DNA of 64,000 nt from Paenibacillus radicibacter (GTDB lineage Bacteria; Bacillota; Bacilli; Paenibacillales; NBRC-103111). The notes beneath the pieces are model-generated. The model had not been told where the DNA came from and did not search any database. It saw only the letters and a program-made list of their open reading frames with translations. Location: the NCBI RefSeq assembly GCF_024721995.1, contig NZ_JANQBC010000008.1:62001-126000 (forward strand), given 5' to 3'. This document shows, in pieces, positions 18,716-27,140 of this stretch. Made by a program: the position numbers and the translations under genes. The stretch's first letter is position 1. Each line of letters starts with the position of its first letter.

Positions 18716-20143
18716 TTATCCTTGATTTAGTAACAATTCTTCACCAGCGATACCTGGGTGAGTCATTTCGTAAGGATCTAAGATTTTGTCTAGCTCTTCT
18801 TCTGTCAATAAGTTATGAAGTAAGATCAGTTCACGTACGGATTGACCTGTCTGAGAAGCAATACGCGCAATACGAGCAGCCGCTTCATAGCCAAGGTGCG
18901 GGTTAAGCGCCGTAATAATACCGATACTCTTCTCTACGTATTCTTTACACTGCTCTGCATTCGCTTCGATACCTTCAACACAGTGCGTTCTGAATACCGT
19001 GAACACATTGTTCATGAGGCTTAGAGATTGCAGCAAGTTGAACACAAGGACAGGTTCCATCACGTTTAATTCCAATTGACCCGCTTCAGAAGCTAGGCAG
19101 ATCGTATGATCGTTACCGATAACTTGGAATGCCACTTGGTTTAGAACCTCACACATAACAGGGTTGACTTTACCCGGCATAATCGAGGAACCTGGTTGAC
19201 GGTCTGGCAATTTGATCTCTGCAAAACCACTTCGTGGACCAGATGCCATTAGACGTAAGTCATTCGCCACTTTGGACATATTCATCATACATACTTTAAG
19301 CGCTGCGGAAACTTCTGTGTATGCGTCCGTGTTCTGTGTTGCATCGACTAAATCTTCTGCACCCACAATTGGCAAGCCGCTCACTTCAGCTAGAATTTCA
19401 ACCACACGCTTAATATATCGAGGGTCAGCATTAAGTCCTGTACCGACTGCTGTTGCACCCATGTTTACTTCGTACAAATGCTCACGCGTTTGTTTCACAC
19501 GCTTAATGTCACGCTCCAGAACACGACCATAAGCTGCGAACTCTTGACCAAGACGAATCGGAACTGCATCTTGAAGGTGCGTACGACCCATCTTAATAAT
19601 ACCGTCAAATTCTTTTGCCTTATCGAAGAATGCTCCTGCTAGTTGTTGCATCGTTACAAGTAATTTATCAATTAAATTTAGTGTTGAAAGGTGAATCGCT
19701 GTTGGGAATGTATCGTTCGTCGATTGTGCCATGTTCACATGCGTGTTCGGACTAACTTGGAAGTAGTCCCCTTTCGTTCCACCCAGGATCTCAATTGCAC
19801 GATTCGCGATGATTTCATTCGTATTCATGTTGATCGAAGTACCTGCTCCGCCTTGGATCGGATCAACGATAAAGTGATCATGCCACTTACCTTGAATCAT
19901 TTCATCGGCAGCTTGTGCAATTGCTTCACCGATTTGAGGTTGCAAACGCTTAATTTCCATGTTAGCAAGTGCAGCTGATTTCTTTACCATTGCCATTGCT
20001 CTAATGAGTTCTTCATGAATCCGATATCCGGTCATTGGGAAGTTCTCGATTGCTCTTAATGTTTGTACGCCATAATAGGCATCAACCGGTACTTCCTTAG
20101 AACCTAAAAAATCTTTCTCGATCCGAACTGCTTCTTTCGTCAT
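18716..20143 (-). CDS. aspA: aspartate ammonia-lyase
   Basis: This protein of about 475 residues has the fumarase/aspartase signature GSSIMPGKVNP and the upstream segments GRTHLQDAVPIRLGQEF and NTNEIIANRAIE. These favour aspartase over fumarase C. It converts L-aspartate reversibly to fumarate and ammonia. The chosen ATG at 20143 has GGAGGT 7 nt upstream. An in-frame ATG at 20164 lacks a Shine-Dalgarno and adds MYTEVFV. The gene stands alone with its own terminator. The intergenic region 20144-20278 is AT rich and probably holds its promoter, which I could not fix. Confidence 0.92.
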   Translation of the reverse strand: MTKEAVRIEKDFLGSKEVPVDAYYGVQTLRAIENFPMTGYRIHEELIRAMAMVKKSAALANMEIKRLQPQIGEAIAQAADEMIQGKWHDHFIVDPIQGGAGTSINMNTNEIIANRAIEILGGTKGDYFQVSPNTHVNMAQSTNDTFPTAIHLSTLNLIDKLLVTMQQLAGAFFDKAKEFDGIIKMGRTHLQDAVPIRLGQEFAAYGRVLERDIKRVKQTREHLYEVNMGATAVGTGLNADPRYIKRVVEILAEVSGLPIVGAEDLVDATQNTDAYTEVSAALKVCMMNMSKVANDLRLMASGPRSGFAEIKLPDRQPGSSIMPGKVNPVMCEVLNQVAFQVIGNDHTICLASEAGQLELNVMEPVLVFNLLQSLSLMNNVFTVFRTHCVEGIEANAEQCKEYVEKSIGIITALNPHLGYEAAARIARIASQTGQSVRELILLHNLLTEEELDKILDPYEMTHPGIAGEELLLNQG

Positions 20144-20278
20144 TACAAAGACCTCCGTGTACATGAATAATGATTAATATCTAACACATGTTTACTCCTT
20201 AATCATACTCCTATTTCTGTGAGAAAAAAATAAATTATCACAATAATAAACAAATTATATCAGCTTTACTATAATCAT

Positions 20279-20318
20279 AGGGAAAGGCTATCGTGGACAA
20301 TCCCGATAGCCTTTCCCT
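20279..20318 (-). terminator. terminator downstream of mglC
   Basis: AGGGAAAGGCTATCG pairs perfectly with CGATAGCCTTTCCCT (15 bp) around a 10-nt loop, 4 bp after the mglC stop. Confidence 0.85.
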
Positions 20319-20322
20319 GTGT

Positions 20323-21342
20323 TTATTTTTTCGCTAAATATTTCCGAATATCAAATCCGATCGCAGCGACAATGATTAACCCCTTAATAATAAGCTGCCA
20401 ATATGGACTTACACCAATGAACGTTAAGCCATAGTTGATAACCCCGAAGATCATCACCCCTGCAAGCACGCCTGGTACCGTACCAATCCCACCTGAAGTG
20501 GATACCCCACCAACTACGCACGCTGCAATCGCATCAAGCTCATACATATTGCCGTAGTTGTTCGTTGCCCCACCTGTACGTGAAGCTTCAAGAACACCAG
20601 CTAATCCGTAGAGCGCACCAGCGAAAGCGTAAATATAGATCAAGTTACGTGCCACGTTAATGCCGGATACCGTAGCTGCCTGCATGTTGCCACCAATAGC
20701 ATACATATTCTTACCCAAACGTGTCTTGGTAAAAATAATCCATGTAATAATCGCAACACCAATTGCTATGAGCACGATATATGGAATCGAGAATGAACCA
20801 TTCGTTCCAATATACCCTTGTCCCAAGTTGGTAAAGTCTTCACGCAATCCGCCAATTGGCTGGGATTCATTCGGCTTCGTATCAAAGTAAATGGAGTTCA
20901 AACCATACACCATAACCATCGTACCGAGCGTTGCGATAAATGGCGGTACTTTAAACTTCGCCACGATCACACCATTGATAATACCGATAATCAAGCCCGT
21001 AATAATTGCAATTGCGATCGGAATGTACATATTTAACTCCGGTATATCCGGGAAAAACTTACGTGGATAATCGCTCATCTGGAGCATAGATGCAGACACA
21101 ACCGCTGTTAGTCCCACTACCCGACCGGAGGAAAGATCCGTTCCCCCTGTAATGAGGATACATGCTGTACCTAATGCAATAATTGCGCGTGTAGAGGATT
21201 GTGATAAGATATCCCGCAAAATTGATAACTGTAAAAAGTTTGGATCATATAGCGCAATACCAATGACCAGCACGACTAATACGATATAAATCGCATACTG
21301 TGTCATGAAATTTCCTACTTTTTTGGCTTGCAAGCTGTTCAT
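20323..21342 (-). CDS. mglC: galactose/methyl-galactoside ABC transporter permease
   Basis: This 339-residue membrane protein has about ten predicted helices. The C-terminal block ELDAIAACVVGGVSTSGGIG followed by VPGVLAGVMIFGVINYGLTF and SPYWQLIIKG is close to MglC. It belongs to the CUT2 (ribose/galactose) class, whose permease works as a homodimer with one double ATPase. It is the last gene of mglBAC, 28 bp after mglA, and is followed by a strong terminator. Assignment to galactose rests on family resemblance; other aldohexoses or pentoses are possible. Confidence 0.88.
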   Translation of the reverse strand: MNSLQAKKVGNFMTQYAIYIVLVVLVIGIALYDPNFLQLSILRDILSQSSTRAIIALGTACILITGGTDLSSGRVVGLTAVVSASMLQMSDYPRKFFPDIPELNMYIPIAIAIITGLIIGIINGVIVAKFKVPPFIATLGTMVMVYGLNSIYFDTKPNESQPIGGLREDFTNLGQGYIGTNGSFSIPYIVLIAIGVAIITWIIFTKTRLGKNMYAIGGNMQAATVSGINVARNLIYIYAFAGALYGLAGVLEASRTGGATNNYGNMYELDAIAACVVGGVSTSGGIGTVPGVLAGVMIFGVINYGLTFIGVSPYWQLIIKGLIIVAAIGFDIRKYLAKK

Positions 21343-21370
21343 TGTTCATTTCCTCCAATCTTATGATCAT

Positions 21371-22888
21371 TTATGCCGTATCTTGTGCGGCAAGGCGCAT
21401 AATCTCTTCTTCCGTTGCTGTCTTGCCATCTACGATTCCAGCTAATCGCCCTTCACACATGACCATAATGCGGTCGGACATGCCCATAAGCTCTGGCATT
21501 TCAGAGGAAATCATAATAATACTCTTACCCTGCTTCGCAAGGTCCGCAATCATCGTATATATCTCGTATTTCGCCCCGACATCAATTCCACGCGTAGGCT
21601 CATCAAGTAATAGAATATCTGGCTCGGTTAGCAGCCATCTTGCGAACAGCACCTTCTGTTGATTACCACCAGACAGATTACCGATCAGCGACTTGTAAGA
21701 CGGCGTCTTCACACGCAGCTTCTCAATACTCGCCTGCACCTCCACTTTGCGTTTCTTATCATCAATGAGGAACAAACGGTTCAAATACCGAGATAGACTC
21801 GTTATTACAGTATTCTCTAAGACCGATAGCACAGGGAATATCCCCGTCACCCTGCGTTCTTCTGTTAGTAGTGCAATCTTCTGGCGAATCGCATCACGAG
21901 GTGTTCTAATGACTGTTTCCTTGCCATGCAGCATGATCTTGCCACCAGACAAGGTGCGAAGCCCGAACAGTGACTCCATGAGTTCCGTACGCTGTGCGCC
22001 AACAAGACCGCCAATGCCAAGTACTTCCCCTTTTTTCAGTGTAAAAGAAACATCTTCGAACGATTTAGCCACAGCAGATGTTAAACCTTCTACTCGTAGA
22101 ATCTCTCCGTGTGGAATATTGCTGCGCTCTGGGAAGCGTTCGGTTAGATCGCGACCGACCATTTTGCTAATAATGAGATCGGTTGTAAGCTCGGATGCCG
22201 GCCATGTGCCTGTGCGCTTGCCGTCACGCATAATCGTTACATCATCGGAGATACGCAAAATTTCTTCCATTTTGTGTGAAATATATATAATGGCGACGCC
22301 ACGACTCTTCAATTCACTAATTATTGAGAATAATTGTTCGACCTCATTGCCTGTTAAGGAAGAAGTCGGTTCATCCATAACGATCACTTTCGCCTGATAA
22401 GACACGGCTTTCGCAATTTCCAGCAGCTGAACTTTGGAAACGGACAAGCTGCCAACGGTAGCTTTCGGATTAATATCCAAGTTCAATTCTTGTAACAGCT
22501 TCTCTGTGTCATGAAGCATTCTCTTACTATCTACGAATTTAAAAAGTCGATAATTTTTAAGTGGAAACCGACCCAGCCATAAATTTTCCATTACACTTCG
22601 ATAAGGAATCGGATGTAATTCTTGATGAATCATCGAGATTCGATTGTTTAATGCATCTTTGGAATTTTGAATGATCACTTTCACGCCATCTAAGTAGATC
22701 TCACCAGCATCTGGTGTGTAGATTCCGAACAAACATTTCATCAGTGTGGATTTCCCTGCACCATTCTCACCCATAAGTGCATGTACAGTGCCCGGACGTA
22801 CTTGGAGCGTGACATCATCCAGCGCTTTCACACCAGGAAACTCTTTGGCGATGTTCTTCATCTCAAGTAAGAACTTACTCGGGGTCAT
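21371..22888 (-). CDS. mglA: galactose-type sugar ABC transporter ATP-binding protein (double ATPase)
   Basis: This 505-residue protein contains two ABC cassettes, as in all CUT2 importers. The first has Walker A GENGAGKS (40-47) and a degenerate signature LSVSKVQ. The second has LLGIGG-type glycine-rich Walker A (VLGIGGLVGAQRTE, degenerate) with signature LSGGNQQK. One intact and one degenerate site is normal for MglA/RbsA. It is separated from mglB by 121 bp that contain a stem-loop, which may lower its expression relative to the binding protein. Confidence 0.9.
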   Translation of the reverse strand: MTPSKFLLEMKNIAKEFPGVKALDDVTLQVRPGTVHALMGENGAGKSTLMKCLFGIYTPDAGEIYLDGVKVIIQNSKDALNNRISMIHQELHPIPYRSVMENLWLGRFPLKNYRLFKFVDSKRMLHDTEKLLQELNLDINPKATVGSLSVSKVQLLEIAKAVSYQAKVIVMDEPTSSLTGNEVEQLFSIISELKSRGVAIIYISHKMEEILRISDDVTIMRDGKRTGTWPASELTTDLIISKMVGRDLTERFPERSNIPHGEILRVEGLTSAVAKSFEDVSFTLKKGEVLGIGGLVGAQRTELMESLFGLRTLSGGKIMLHGKETVIRTPRDAIRQKIALLTEERRVTGIFPVLSVLENTVITSLSRYLNRLFLIDDKKRKVEVQASIEKLRVKTPSYKSLIGNLSGGNQQKVLFARWLLTEPDILLLDEPTRGIDVGAKYEIYTMIADLAKQGKSIIMISSEMPELMGMSDRIMVMCEGRLAGIVDGKTATEEEIMRLAAQDTA

Positions 22889-22958
22889 CGTAACGCCTCC
22901 TGCCTATTGCAATTCACCTATCCGCTCTATAACCTTTTTCATCTGATTCATGAACAAA

Positions 22959-22984
22959 GGAGCAACGTAAGCATACATTGCTCC
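22959..22984 (-). other. intercistronic stem-loop between mglB and mglA
   Basis: GGAGCAA and TTGCTCC form a 7-bp stem with a 12-nt loop. There is only a weak T stretch after it, so it is more likely an attenuating or RNA-stabilising hairpin than a full terminator. Such hairpins after binding-protein genes are common and raise binding-protein level over the membrane parts. Confidence 0.5.
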
Positions 22985-23009
22985 CTTGTCATTCTTGTGA
23001 GTAACGTTA

Positions 23010-24085
23010 TTATTTTGCGTCCGCCATATTGTCTTTCGTAATTTTCTTATAAGGAACCCATACATATTTGCCATCTGTTACATCGTAGCCTGTGTTATCT
23101 TTGTTAGGCGTTTGACCTTGTGCAAGCACGTTCGCTAAGTTGAATGTCGCTTTACCTTGGTTCTTCGCATCGTTCAGAACGGTTCCAAGCAGTGTACCTT
23201 CTTCAAGAGCTTTAAGCGCAGGAGCTGTCGCATCAACACCTACAACCGGCATGAATTTATTATCTTTAAAATAGCCCTTTGCTTTCAGTGCGGAAATTGC
23301 ACCAAGTGCCATATCATCATTGTTCGCAAGAACGGCTTCAATTTTGTCACCTTGTGCAGCTAGGAATGCTGCCATCTTGTCTTGCGCTTTAACAAGATCC
23401 CACATCGCTGTATCTTCCGCAAGCTTCTCCACTTTCATGCCTGCATCAACAATCGCTCCGATGGAGAACTTCGTGCGAAGTTCAGCATCTTGGTGACCTG
23501 GCTCGCCCTTAAGCATTACGTACTGGATCACGCCGTCTTTGTTCTTATCTGCTTCAGGATGTGCCTTGAAGTAGTCGACTAACAATTGACCTTCCATCGT
23601 ACCGGATTGCTCCGCTTTCGCACCTACGTAGTACACTTTATCCCACTTCTTCATATCATCAGCAAGCGGTTCACGATTGAAGAATACAACAGGTGTACTT
23701 GCTGCTTTGGCTTTATCGATAATGACGCTTGCAGCTGTACGGTCAACGGGGTTGATCGCAAGTGCATTTACTTTTTCGTAATGAATAGATCGACTTTATC
23801 GTTCTGTGTCGGCTGTGAGTTCTGGCTGTCTACGATATCAACTTTGCCTTTTCCTTCAGCTGCTGTGGAGATTGCATTACGCACCCCAGTCATGAACGTA
23901 TCATCGAATTTGTAGATAGCTACACCAATTGTGGAGTTACCACCCTTAGCCGCAGCTGTTGCTGCTGGCGTCGCTGCCGCACCTGGTGAACTTGTCGCAC
24001 TGCTTGAACCCCCACTGGATGTGGAGCAACCTGCTACCATGACCGCTAGGGCACCTGCAACTACGATTGGAAACAATTTTTTCAT
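23010..24085 (-). pseudogene. mglB: galactose-type sugar-binding lipoprotein, frameshifted
   Basis: The gene reads as two overlapping frames. The first (24085 to 23768) encodes the lipobox VAGC signal, a linker, GVAIYKFDDTFMTGVRNA and ends KVDLFITKK-stop. The second continues without loss as VNALAINPVDRTAASVIIDK through to PYKKITKDNMADAK (stop at 23010). Joining requires one extra A in the A5 run (T5 at 23772-23776 on the plus strand), which would give KKVNALAINPVDR as in intact MglB. The rest is of normal length, about 357 residues. The start at 24085 has GGAGG 9 nt upstream; the ATG at 24091 is too close to it. This is a recent mutation, a sequencing error or a slippage site. Confidence 0.85.
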
Positions 24086-24174
24086 ATTCATATACCTCCC
24101 CTTAAATATTCATAATTAGGATTTCTTTCTCTCTACACCCTAAATGTAAGGGATTACACAGTGAAAACAAATAT

Positions 24175-24211
24175 AAAATCCTCATGTGTTCTAGCAAAAT
24201 CCTCATGTGTT
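24175..24211. promoter_or_regulatory. AraC-type tandem operator upstream of mglB
   Basis: The 16-bp sequence AAAATCCTCATGTGTT occurs twice (24175-24190 and 24196-24211) in direct orientation with a 21-bp period, two helical turns. AraC-family dimers typically bind direct repeats spaced this way. It lies about 90 bp upstream of mglB. The regulator is probably the AraC-type response regulator at 27137-28747. Confidence 0.65.
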
Positions 24212-24214
24212 TAG

Positions 24215-24376
24215 GCGGGTTCCAACAGTCTGCTTGCTGCGGATAAAAGAATCACTTCCGGTCGCTGTCTCAATCGTGAATTCTGAATTGGATTTATGGT
24301 ATTTTCACGATTTCAAAGGCGAACGCTACGCTCCTACAGTGACTCTTTTCTCCTCCGCCGGACTGTTGGAACCCGC
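24215..24376. repeat. 162-bp imperfect palindromic repeat element, copy 1
   Basis: A perfect 16-bp inverted repeat (GCGGGTTCCAACAGTC at 24215, its complement ending at 24376) bounds the element. Inside, further arms pair: GCGGATAAAAGAATCACT with AGTGACTCTTTTCTCCTCCGC, and AATCGTGAA with TTCACGATT. Positions 24272-24357 align, at roughly 80 % identity by eye, to the complement of 61640-61727. It may fold as a long RNA hairpin and could end the sensor operon. No coding potential was seen. Confidence 0.7.
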
Positions 24377-24400
24377 AAACGGCGCACAACCAGCACACTC

Positions 24401-25384
24401 CTATTTCACGAACGGGAACAACAACTTCTGGTTCTCCGACCAGAACATGTTGGCAAGGTCGATAACCTTGAAGCCGGTGTCGACGCGCTTCGGGACATGC
24501 ATGCCCCGTGTGGCTTCGATGGCATATTTGACGCCTAAATAGCCGATGCTGAATGGATTTTGTACGATGGTGGCTTGGAGCACTCCATCTTGTAAGAACT
24601 CTAATTCAGCAGGTGTGTTGTCGAAGGCGACGATCTTTACTTTGCCAGCCAGTCCTGATTGTTTGATGGCTTCGGCAACGCCGACAGATGCTGCTGCGTT
24701 CAAAGCTACGATACCGTCTACTTGCCCATGTTTCGCTAACCATTGCTGTGTTAATTGCTTGGCTATTTTCACATCGGACTGGCAATAGCCGGTCTCTAGA
24801 ACTTTTACATCCGGATACAGCTTGAGTGCATCTAAGAAGCCTTGCTCACGCAAATCAGCTTGATGGGATTCTTCGACAAAGCTCATCATGGCTATTTTCC
24901 CTGATGTTCCGACTAACTCAACTAGCTTCATGCCTGCTTTCTTTCCCGCTTCATAATTGTTCGTACCAATCACACTTTTAACCGTATCTGATTCCACTTC
25001 GGAGTCTACGGTAATGACCGTAATGTGCTGTTTACCCGCTTGCTCTGTAATCTCTTGCAGGGACGATTCATCACTTGCAGCAACTACGACGGCATCCACA
25101 CTGCTGCGAATCGCCTGTAGCGCCATATTATGAAGTCGATTCGTGTCCTCTTCTAGATCTGGCGCAATGAAATTCAAGTTCGCTCCGAATTCTTTGGCTG
25201 CTGCTTCAGCACCCATACGAATCGTATTCCAATAGTCACCTTGCTTTAGCTTCGCAACGAATGTCACCTCTTTGCGCTGATTCGCGCTCTGTTCTACCGT
25301 CTGATCGGAGCAGGAACTGATCGATAATACGATACACAGCAGCATGAACAACAATCCGATTCGCTTATTATCCACTTGCTTCAT
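24401..25384 (-). CDS. periplasmic-type sugar-binding lipoprotein (sensor partner, YtfQ-like)
   Basis: This 327-residue lipoprotein has the lipobox SISSC after one hydrophobic segment, then a peripla_BP_4 fold: VTFVAKLKQGDYWNTI, VVVAASDESSLQEI and VDGIVALNAAASVGVAEAI. The gene overlaps the histidine kinase gene by 17 bp. Binding proteins encoded with YesM/YesN-type pairs usually do not feed a transporter; they present a sugar to the kinase (three-component systems). It resembles the broken mglB product in fold but is a separate gene with its own role. The ligand is probably the sugar imported by mglBAC (inference). Confidence 0.85.
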   Translation of the reverse strand: MKQVDNKRIGLLFMLLCIVLSISSCSDQTVEQSANQRKEVTFVAKLKQGDYWNTIRMGAEAAAKEFGANLNFIAPDLEEDTNRLHNMALQAIRSSVDAVVVAASDESSLQEITEQAGKQHITVITVDSEVESDTVKSVIGTNNYEAGKKAGMKLVELVGTSGKIAMMSFVEESHQADLREQGFLDALKLYPDVKVLETGYCQSDVKIAKQLTQQWLAKHGQVDGIVALNAAASVGVAEAIKQSGLAGKVKIVAFDNTPAELEFLQDGVLQATIVQNPFSIGYLGVKYAIEATRGMHVPKRVDTGFKVIDLANMFWSENQKLLFPFVK

Positions 25385-27140
25385 CCCCCTCTTTAAGCAG
25401 TGGCAGCCATATTCGAACCTCTGTGCCTTCTTCTAGCTCACTTTCAATTTCGAGTCCGTACATTTCGCCAAAATATAGCCGGATTCGCTCATGCACATTA
25501 CGTACACCAACACCCGAACCTGCATCACTCTTCGTTTCACCAACTAGGATGTTGGCAAGTGCCTCCTGCTTCATCCCAAGCCCATTGTCCCGAACGACAA
25601 TTAACACTTTCTCATCAACTACAGAAGCAGTAATCTGAATGAGCCCTTTATCCACCATATATTCGATGCCGTGATAAATCGCATTTTCTACAATGGGTTG
25701 GAGAACCAGCTTCGGCGTTAAGCACACCAGCGCTCTATCATCGATTGTTATTTCATAATCGAATTTATTCTTGTAGCGCATCGTCTGGATGATCAGATAG
25801 TGCCGAATATGTTCCAATTCTTCTTGAACCGTAATGATCGACTTCCCCCGACTCAGCGATATTCGGAAGAACTTCGACAGCGACGTAATCGTCGTCACCA
25901 CATCTTCACTCTTCCCGCTTCCGACCATCCGAACGACCGAATTTAGCGTATTATAGAGAAAATGTGGGTTAATCTGCGACTGCAGCACTTCCAACTCATT
26001 CTTGCGCTTCGTCTCTTGCTCTCGCATGCTCTGATCCATTAACTGCCTAATTCGCGCGACCATGAGGTTGAATCTACGAGATAACTGCTCAACCTCATCG
26101 CCGCCTTTTACATTGATGCTAATATCAAAGTCTCCACGCTCGACTTGTTCCATGGACTTCTTCAAGCGATTAATCGGTTTGGAAATGCGTGCCGACATGA
26201 AGGCTGATAACAGCAAGATACAGAGGATTACGATCACAAGCAGCCACACGATAAAGCTGCCCGTATCCTTTTTTACCGTCACAATTTCATTCAAATACGA
26301 TACGCCGATAATTTTCCATCCAATATTGCTAACCGTCTTCACCGTAATTAACCGCTTCTCATCGTTCATCTTGTCCGTATAACGTCCATACGAGAACTGC
26401 AAAGCTTGTTCAACATTCTCATATTTCAGTCCCACATTAATTAATTGCTGCTGTGGATGATAGACAATGTTACCTGCCGACTCATCAATGATATATACAT
26501 AACCTTTCTTTCCCAGACTTACCCGCTGACACAGATCATCAATTGTCTTGAAATTCACATCGATTAAGAGCACACCGCGAACTTGCTCCCCACCTCGATT
26601 GAATACAATTTCCTTACTCATCGAGACGACCCATTTGTATTGATCCTTGAATATATTCTGGATGTGCGGCAGCGAGAAAGTCAGGTGATTCGGGTTCTCC
26701 ATCGCCGCTTGGAACCAACTTTGCTCCTTATAATTCACATTGCGCCGGACATCGTGCTTTGGAATTTCAGTAAAAATCTCGCCTTTATTCGTAAATAGCG
26801 CAAGCGATACAATATCTTGCCTTGAGCTTAGAATCCCATCCAATTGCTCACGCAGCACATCGCTTTCCACCGCTTTGTTATTCTGGATCTTGTAATCAAT
26901 GACTTCGAATAGATCGGACATCCCTTTGATGTAATACTCCAAGTTGTAACTAACCTGATCGACGATTTGCTCGGTATTTAAGAACGCATTCTGCTCCGCC
27001 GTATTGGAAAATTTCTGATAAAGAGCAATCCCGACTATTAACATCACGACTGAGATTAAGGTAAACGAAACCGTGATGACGAACTGGATACTCTTCACCT
27101 TTACATTGTGAAATGACCTCCGCAAGAAACGTTTCATCAT
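25368..27140 (-). CDS. sensor histidine kinase, YesM/LytS type
   Basis: This 590-residue protein has two membrane helices (about 18-40 and 290-312) that flank an extracellular dCache-like sensor domain. A HAMP segment (SKPINRLKKSMEQVERGDF) follows, then the His_kinase motif QINPHFLYNTLNS with its phospho-accepting His near residue 390. The C-terminal HATPase has VENAIYHGIE, DNGLGM and GSGVGVRNVHERI. The family phosphorylates AraC-type regulators in response to carbohydrates. Its start overlaps the response regulator stop by 4 bp and its end overlaps the lipoprotein gene, so the three are tightly coupled. Confidence 0.92.
   Translation of the reverse strand: MMKRFLRRSFHNVKVKSIQFVITVSFTLISVVMLIVGIALYQKFSNTAEQNAFLNTEQIVDQVSYNLEYYIKGMSDLFEVIDYKIQNNKAVESDVLREQLDGILSSRQDIVSLALFTNKGEIFTEIPKHDVRRNVNYKEQSWFQAAMENPNHLTFSLPHIQNIFKDQYKWVVSMSKEIVFNRGGEQVRGVLLIDVNFKTIDDLCQRVSLGKKGYVYIIDESAGNIVYHPQQQLINVGLKYENVEQALQFSYGRYTDKMNDEKRLITVKTVSNIGWKIIGVSYLNEIVTVKKDTGSFIVWLLVIVILCILLLSAFMSARISKPINRLKKSMEQVERGDFDISINVKGGDEVEQLSRRFNLMVARIRQLMDQSMREQETKRKNELEVLQSQINPHFLYNTLNSVVRMVGSGKSEDVVTTITSLSKFFRISLSRGKSIITVQEELEHIRHYLIIQTMRYKNKFDYEITIDDRALVCLTPKLVLQPIVENAIYHGIEYMVDKGLIQITASVVDEKVLIVVRDNGLGMKQEALANILVGETKSDAGSGVGVRNVHERIRLYFGEMYGLEIESELEEGTEVRIWLPLLKEGDEASG

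Noticed and set aside
20165-20278. Fnr/Crp box TGTGA...TCACA upstream of aspA
   Set aside because: The half sites are 15 bp apart instead of 6, so they do not form a normal site.
24401-25384. The lipoprotein as a replacement for broken mglB
   Set aside because: It overlaps the kinase gene and fits a three-component sensor better; substitution is possible but unsupported.
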